Below, piece after piece: positions 61,253 through 64,000 of a stretch of 64,000 nucleotides of DNA. A program made the translations under genes and the position numbers. Numbering within the stretch: the first letter of the stretch is position 1; each line of letters begins with the position of its first letter. The notes beneath the pieces were generated by a model that had not been told where the DNA came from, did no database searches, and saw only the letters and a list, made by a program, of their open reading frames with translations. This stretch comes from Halobaculum gomorrense (GTDB lineage Archaea > Halobacteriota > Halobacteria > Halobacteriales > Haloferacaceae), in contig NZ_FQWV01000008.1 of NCBI RefSeq assembly GCF_900129775.1, positions 62,001-126,000 on the forward strand. Direction: 5' to 3'.

Positions 61253-61380
61253 ACCCGCGCTCGGGCGCGACCGGGGGTAAAGTCGGCGTTCCCGGTCGTT
61301 GCTCGCGCCACCAAACGCGGCGTCCGCGGGGAGCGAGCCACCTCCAAAAGGGCTATACAGCGTGCTCGGGTAGCCACGGT

Positions 61381-61995
61381 ATGCGCATTCGGGTCCGTTA
61401 CCTCCTCGTGGCCCTGCTCGCGATCCCGCTCGCGGACGCGGCGTTCCTGCTGTGGGTGGCGGCGAATCTCCTGACGGCGGTGGAGACGGTCGCGTTGGTC
61501 GTCCTCACCGGGCTGCTCGGGACGCTGCTCGTGCGAGCCGAGGGTCGCCACACGCTCCGGGCCGTCCAGCGAAAGCTCGCGGCCGGCGAGGCACCGACGG
61601 GCGAAGTGCTCGACGGCGGCTTGCTGATCGCCGCGGGCGCGTTCCTGCTCACGCCCGGGCTGGTGACCGACGCGATCGGCTTCCTGCTCGCGATCCCGCC
61701 GACGCGGTACCCGATCCGCGAACTGCTGCGTCGGCACGTCGTCGTGCCGTACGTCGACGCGCGGATGGACGGATTCGCCACCGGGGCGGTTTGGACGGGC
61801 GGCTTCCCGAACCCGGAGGGTGCCGGCGGCGGCGGCGACGCAGCCGGGGCGACCAGTGCCACCGGCACCGCGGGCTTCGGCAGCGGGGCGACCGCGAACG
61901 ACGGCGACACGACTGACGCCGCGGACGACGACGTCGTTGATGTCGATTTTGAGGAGGTCGACGATGGCGACGACAGCGAGGACCGTTCGCGGTAG
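61381..61995 (+). CDS. fxsA: FxsA family membrane protein
   Basis: A 204-residue protein. Two or three helices in the first 110 residues (YLLVALLAIPLADAAFLLWV; LTAVETVALVVLTGLLGTLL; GGLLIAAGAFLLTPGLVTDA) form the FxsA domain, known from a bacterial suppressor of phage F exclusion. After ATRYPIRELLRRHV comes a long Gly/Ala/Asp-rich, disordered tail. Function in archaea unknown. ATG 61381 with a TATA-like CTATACAG about 25 bases upstream. It is followed by tRNA-Ile 97 bases later on the same strand. Confidence 0.85.
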   Translation: MRIRVRYLLVALLAIPLADAAFLLWVAANLLTAVETVALVVLTGLLGTLLVRAEGRHTLRAVQRKLAAGEAPTGEVLDGGLLIAAGAFLLTPGLVTDAIGFLLAIPPTRYPIRELLRRHVVVPYVDARMDGFATGAVWTGGFPNPEGAGGGGDAAGATSATGTAGFGSGATANDGDTTDAADDDVVDVDFEEVDDGDDSEDRSR

Positions 61996-62092
61996 GCCAC
62001 CCGTCGAGGGCCGTGCAACCGCACGACGCGGCGGCGGTGGCGAACGGAAACGCTTAACCAATCCCTTCCACTACTCGAAGATGCGCTCGCCT

Positions 62093-62166
62093 GGGCCAAT
62101 AGCTCAGTCAGGTTGAGCGCTCGGCTGATAACCGGGAGGTCCGCGGTTCAAATCCGCGTTGGCCCA
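62093..62166 (+). tRNA. tRNA-Ile (anticodon GAT)
   Basis: Acceptor arms GGGCCAA and TTGGCCC pair perfectly; discriminator base A. The anticodon stem CTCGG/CCGGG encloses loop CTGATAA with anticodon GAT (reads AUC/AUU). D arm GCTC/GAGC and T arm CCGCG-GTTCAAAT-CCGCG (one end pairs as GCGG) are normal. There is no intron. CCA is not encoded. TATA-like GCTTAACC lies about 38 bases upstream. Confidence 0.96.
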
Positions 62167-62172
62167 TATCCG

Positions 62173-62195
62173 GTCCGGACGGTCCTCGTCCGGAC
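62173..62195 (+). terminator. Hairpin after tRNA-Ile
   Basis: GTCCGGACG and CGTCCGGAC form a perfect 9-bp stem with loop GTCCT, starting 7 bases after the tRNA. It could terminate or protect the transcript, though no T run follows it. Confidence 0.4.
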
Positions 62196-62248
62196 GGAAT
62201 TGGGGCCGTTGGCTCCCCAGTCACCCAATTTCCGCGTTCTAACATTCT

Positions 62249-62345
62249 GAGACGGTTGTCTCTCGTTTTGTTCGGGAATACGTCTTGCTGGGCCCCGAAA
62301 CTGTTCGATAGTTTGTCTTACCATCGATCCGGAGACAGCCGTCTC
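62249..62345. terminator. Two dyads with identical GAGAC/GTCTC arms
   Basis: GAGACGGTTGTCTC (62249-62262) and GAGACAGCCGTCTC (62332-62345) are both perfect 5-bp stems with 4-base loops and the same arms. The first is followed by TCGTTTTG, like a terminator of the tRNA side; the second would face the acetyltransferase gene's end. The region between them is lower in GC than its surroundings. Confidence 0.4.
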
Positions 62346-62353
62346 GTTGGATC

Positions 62354-63595
62354 TCAAAAGCCTTCTCGAAGGAACGGATCCGTTGGCGGGAACGCCGCCG
62401 CGAGCGCGTCGCGTCCCTCCGCACCGGCGACATCGATATCGCCGAGTTCGACCAGCCCGTCGGCGCCATGCGAGCCGACGACAAGCCGCGAGAGCGCCCC
62501 GATATCGAGTGATACGTCGGGGGCAGCGCCATCGACCACGCGCTCGACGGTTCCCTTTCGGTCCGCGACGCTGAGACGGAAGCCGTCGTCGTTCCATTCG
62601 CAGGTGTCGTCGGCCACGTCGAGCGCGATCGATTCCTCGACATCGGCGGGATACTCGATCGCCTCCAGCGCCCGCTCGGCGTCGACGACGCGGGCCATCG
62701 GCCCGGGTTTCACCGTCGTCTCCGCGGCGCGAGGGTCATCGAGGTCGTCGAACAACCGAGTGTCGGCGGGGCCGGTGAACCGGAGCCGTTCGACCTGCGA
62801 GTCGTGGTTCCGACAGAATCGGAGGAGGTGCCCCCGCGCCTCGCGGTCGACGTGTGCGAACTCGCTCACGGCCATCGTCTTGCCCTCCGTGTCGTCGCCG
62901 CCCCGGACCGTATAGACGACGTAGCCGCGGAGGTCGTCGCCGCGGTCGCCGTCCGTCCACCCGTAGACGTACGGGTCGGTGTCCCACGAATGGAAGACGC
63001 GCAGCCGCCACCAGTCCTCGCTCCGGTCGAGACGGAACGCGGCGTTCGCCCACCGGTCGTACACCTCCTCCAGTCGGGGCCAGTCGTCGGCGTCGAGGCG
63101 CTCGTACGACCCTGCCGGGTCGGGACACGCGCTCGCCAGCGCGTCGGGAGCGATCTCGATCCGCGCGTAGTCGCAGATCCGCTCGTACCCGAGTCGTCGA
63201 TAGAAGAGGTACTCGAAGGGCCACAGTGCGGCGAACGCGACGCCGTCATCACGGAGCTCTCGGTGAACTCGCGTGAGGAGGTCGCCGACGAGGCCTCGGC
63301 GTCGAGCCTCGGGGGGCGACGCGACCGCAGACACGCCCGCCACGTCGCGGACACCGCCGCGGATCCGCGCGGAGAAGTCGTGGTAGCCACAGACGACTGT
63401 GAGGTCCCCGGCGTCGAGGTCGCCTCGGTCGACAGCGTCGGACTCCTGGGCGTCGTAGAGCCCCCGCGGGTGAAACGACCCCGGGCGATCGGGGCCCTCC
63501 GGCTCGTGATTCGGGCCGCGCTCCGGCGAGAACGCGTAGACGAGCCGGTCGTCGAAGGCGGCTTCGTGTGCGTCGGGGATCCGGCGGTAATCCAT
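62354..63595 (-). CDS. GNAT acetyltransferase, Eis-like
   Basis: A 413-residue protein of the Eis type: N-terminal GNAT domain, second GNAT-like domain and a C-terminal SCP2-like domain. The acetyl-CoA loop is PPEARRRGLVGDLLTRVHRE (about residue 93-112), close to the V-x-x-x-x-R-x-x-G motif. Eis proteins acetylate amines or lysines; substrate not predictable. Its C terminus is free of further domains. ATG 63595 with CGCTTTGCC about 30 bases upstream. It is divergent from the last gene of the window (102 bases). Confidence 0.85.
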   Translation of the reverse strand: MDYRRIPDAHEAAFDDRLVYAFSPERGPNHEPEGPDRPGSFHPRGLYDAQESDAVDRGDLDAGDLTVVCGYHDFSARIRGGVRDVAGVSAVASPPEARRRGLVGDLLTRVHRELRDDGVAFAALWPFEYLFYRRLGYERICDYARIEIAPDALASACPDPAGSYERLDADDWPRLEEVYDRWANAAFRLDRSEDWWRLRVFHSWDTDPYVYGWTDGDRGDDLRGYVVYTVRGGDDTEGKTMAVSEFAHVDREARGHLLRFCRNHDSQVERLRFTGPADTRLFDDLDDPRAAETTVKPGPMARVVDAERALEAIEYPADVEESIALDVADDTCEWNDDGFRLSVADRKGTVERVVDGAAPDVSLDIGALSRLVVGSHGADGLVELGDIDVAGAEGRDALAAAFPPTDPFLREGF

Positions 63596-63696
63596 ATCCC
63601 AGAGGGCCGGTCCCGTGGCAAAGCGTTTGTGACGCCGTGCGACGCCGTCCCACCGCGGATCGCGGGATTCTCGGTGCTGGGGTTCCCACACGGGGT

Positions 63697-64000
63697 ATGG
63701 GCGACGACACGCGGCTTCGCGACCGGATCACCTGGGATCGGCTCCTCCTCGCGGCGGTTCTGGTCGTCGGCATCGCCGGAACCGGGGTCGTCCGACGACA
63801 ACTCGGGGTCCTCGGCTACAACGACCTCGGTCGAATCGTGTTTATTTTCGGGTACGGACTCACCGTCTTCGCGGTGTGGTACGGTTGGATCCGCCCGATC
63901 GACATCACCGGTCCGAGCGCCCGACGGGAGGTCCCGCCGTCCGGCTCCTCGCGGGGCCCCGGGGGCGGAGCCAGCAGCGACAAGACGGACGCCGGCCGGG
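63697..64000 (+). CDS. Small two-helix membrane protein, 3' end outside window
   Basis: At least 101 codons, open at the right edge. A polar start (MGDDTRLRDRITWDR) is followed by one helix (LLLAAVLVVGIAGTGVV) and a second (IVFIFGYGLTVFAVWYGWI) and then a Pro/Gly/Ser-rich stretch. I do not recognise the family; small proteins of this kind are common and uncharacterised in haloarchaea. ATG 63697. It may end just beyond the window. Confidence 0.65.
   Translation, partial: MGDDTRLRDRITWDRLLLAAVLVVGIAGTGVVRRQLGVLGYNDLGRIVFIFGYGLTVFAVWYGWIRPIDITGPSARREVPPSGSSRGPGGGASSDKTDAGR

Noticed and set aside
1-64000. CRISPR arrays, rRNA operons, prophage or complete insertion sequences
   Set aside because: No regularly spaced repeats of suitable length, no rRNA-like conserved sequence, and no transposase, integrase or phage structural gene was found.

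Overview
The window is a gene-dense piece of a GC-rich archaeal chromosome from the class Halobacteria. Its proteins are acidic and alanine-rich. Many genes have a TATA-like box about 25-32 bases before the start codon and almost no leader. Typical haloarchaeal genes are present: SAMP1 ubiquitin-like modifier, CetZ-type tubulin, HVO_0758-type zinc finger, MptA GTP cyclohydrolase, HMG-CoA synthase and reductase of the archaeal mevalonate route, replication factor C large subunit, Tat lipoproteins and several haloarchaea-only DUF families. Genus cannot be fixed from sequence alone; Haloferacales relatives (Halorubrum or Halobaculum-like) are a guess. I see no rRNA, CRISPR array or complete transposon.

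Layout. 1-5.4 kb: truncated HMG-CoA synthase, a large pilin-anchored surface protein, a DUF2150 protein, a TatD hydrolase and a small pilin-like protein, all on the minus strand. 5.6-14.6 kb: rfcL, an alcohol dehydrogenase, a double-VOC protein, an MFS transporter, the zinc-finger microprotein, an aldo/keto reductase, a membrane-anchored DHH phosphoesterase, an SDR protein and a DUF5791 protein. 14.7-24.7 kb: an eight-gene minus-strand locus encoding a Tad-like secretion or pilus machine (coiled-coil protein, membrane protein, ATPase, TadC-like platform, four TM-anchored extracytoplasmic proteins), with a CetZ tubulin gene divergent at 24.9 kb. 26-36 kb: heme A synthase, an amino-acid ABC transporter (3 genes) and an oligopeptide ABC transporter (5 genes) whose binding protein appears circularly permuted. 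36.5-42.5 kb: a small membrane protein, tRNA-Val, samp1, two membrane TrkA-C proteins divergent from a TrkA-N potassium channel, and a DICT/winged-helix regulator pair. 42.6-50.3 kb: nucleoside phosphorylase, polyphosphate kinase, metallophosphatase, methionine aminopeptidase, zinc ribbon, HIT hydrolase (ending inside an IS200/IS605-like hairpin scar) and an ArsR-like regulator. 50.3-64 kb: amidohydrolase, HMG-CoA reductase, small conserved proteins, an FAD oxidoreductase, MptA, a TrmB-like regulator, a thioredoxin/DUF255 protein, FxsA, tRNA-Ile, an Eis-like acetyltransferase and a truncated membrane protein.

The strongest leads are: (1) the oligopeptide-binding protein at 29.6 kb, in which the block that normally closes this family sits right after the lipoprotein linker while the C terminus stops short; (2) the Tad-like locus, whose ATPase and platform protein both carry N-terminal four-cysteine clusters, and which has three internal promoters sharing a 21-bp motif at fixed distance from their start codons; (3) several sharp regulatory dyads and direct repeats in front of regulator, transporter and channel genes. 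Function names rest on motifs and family memory only; no database search was possible.
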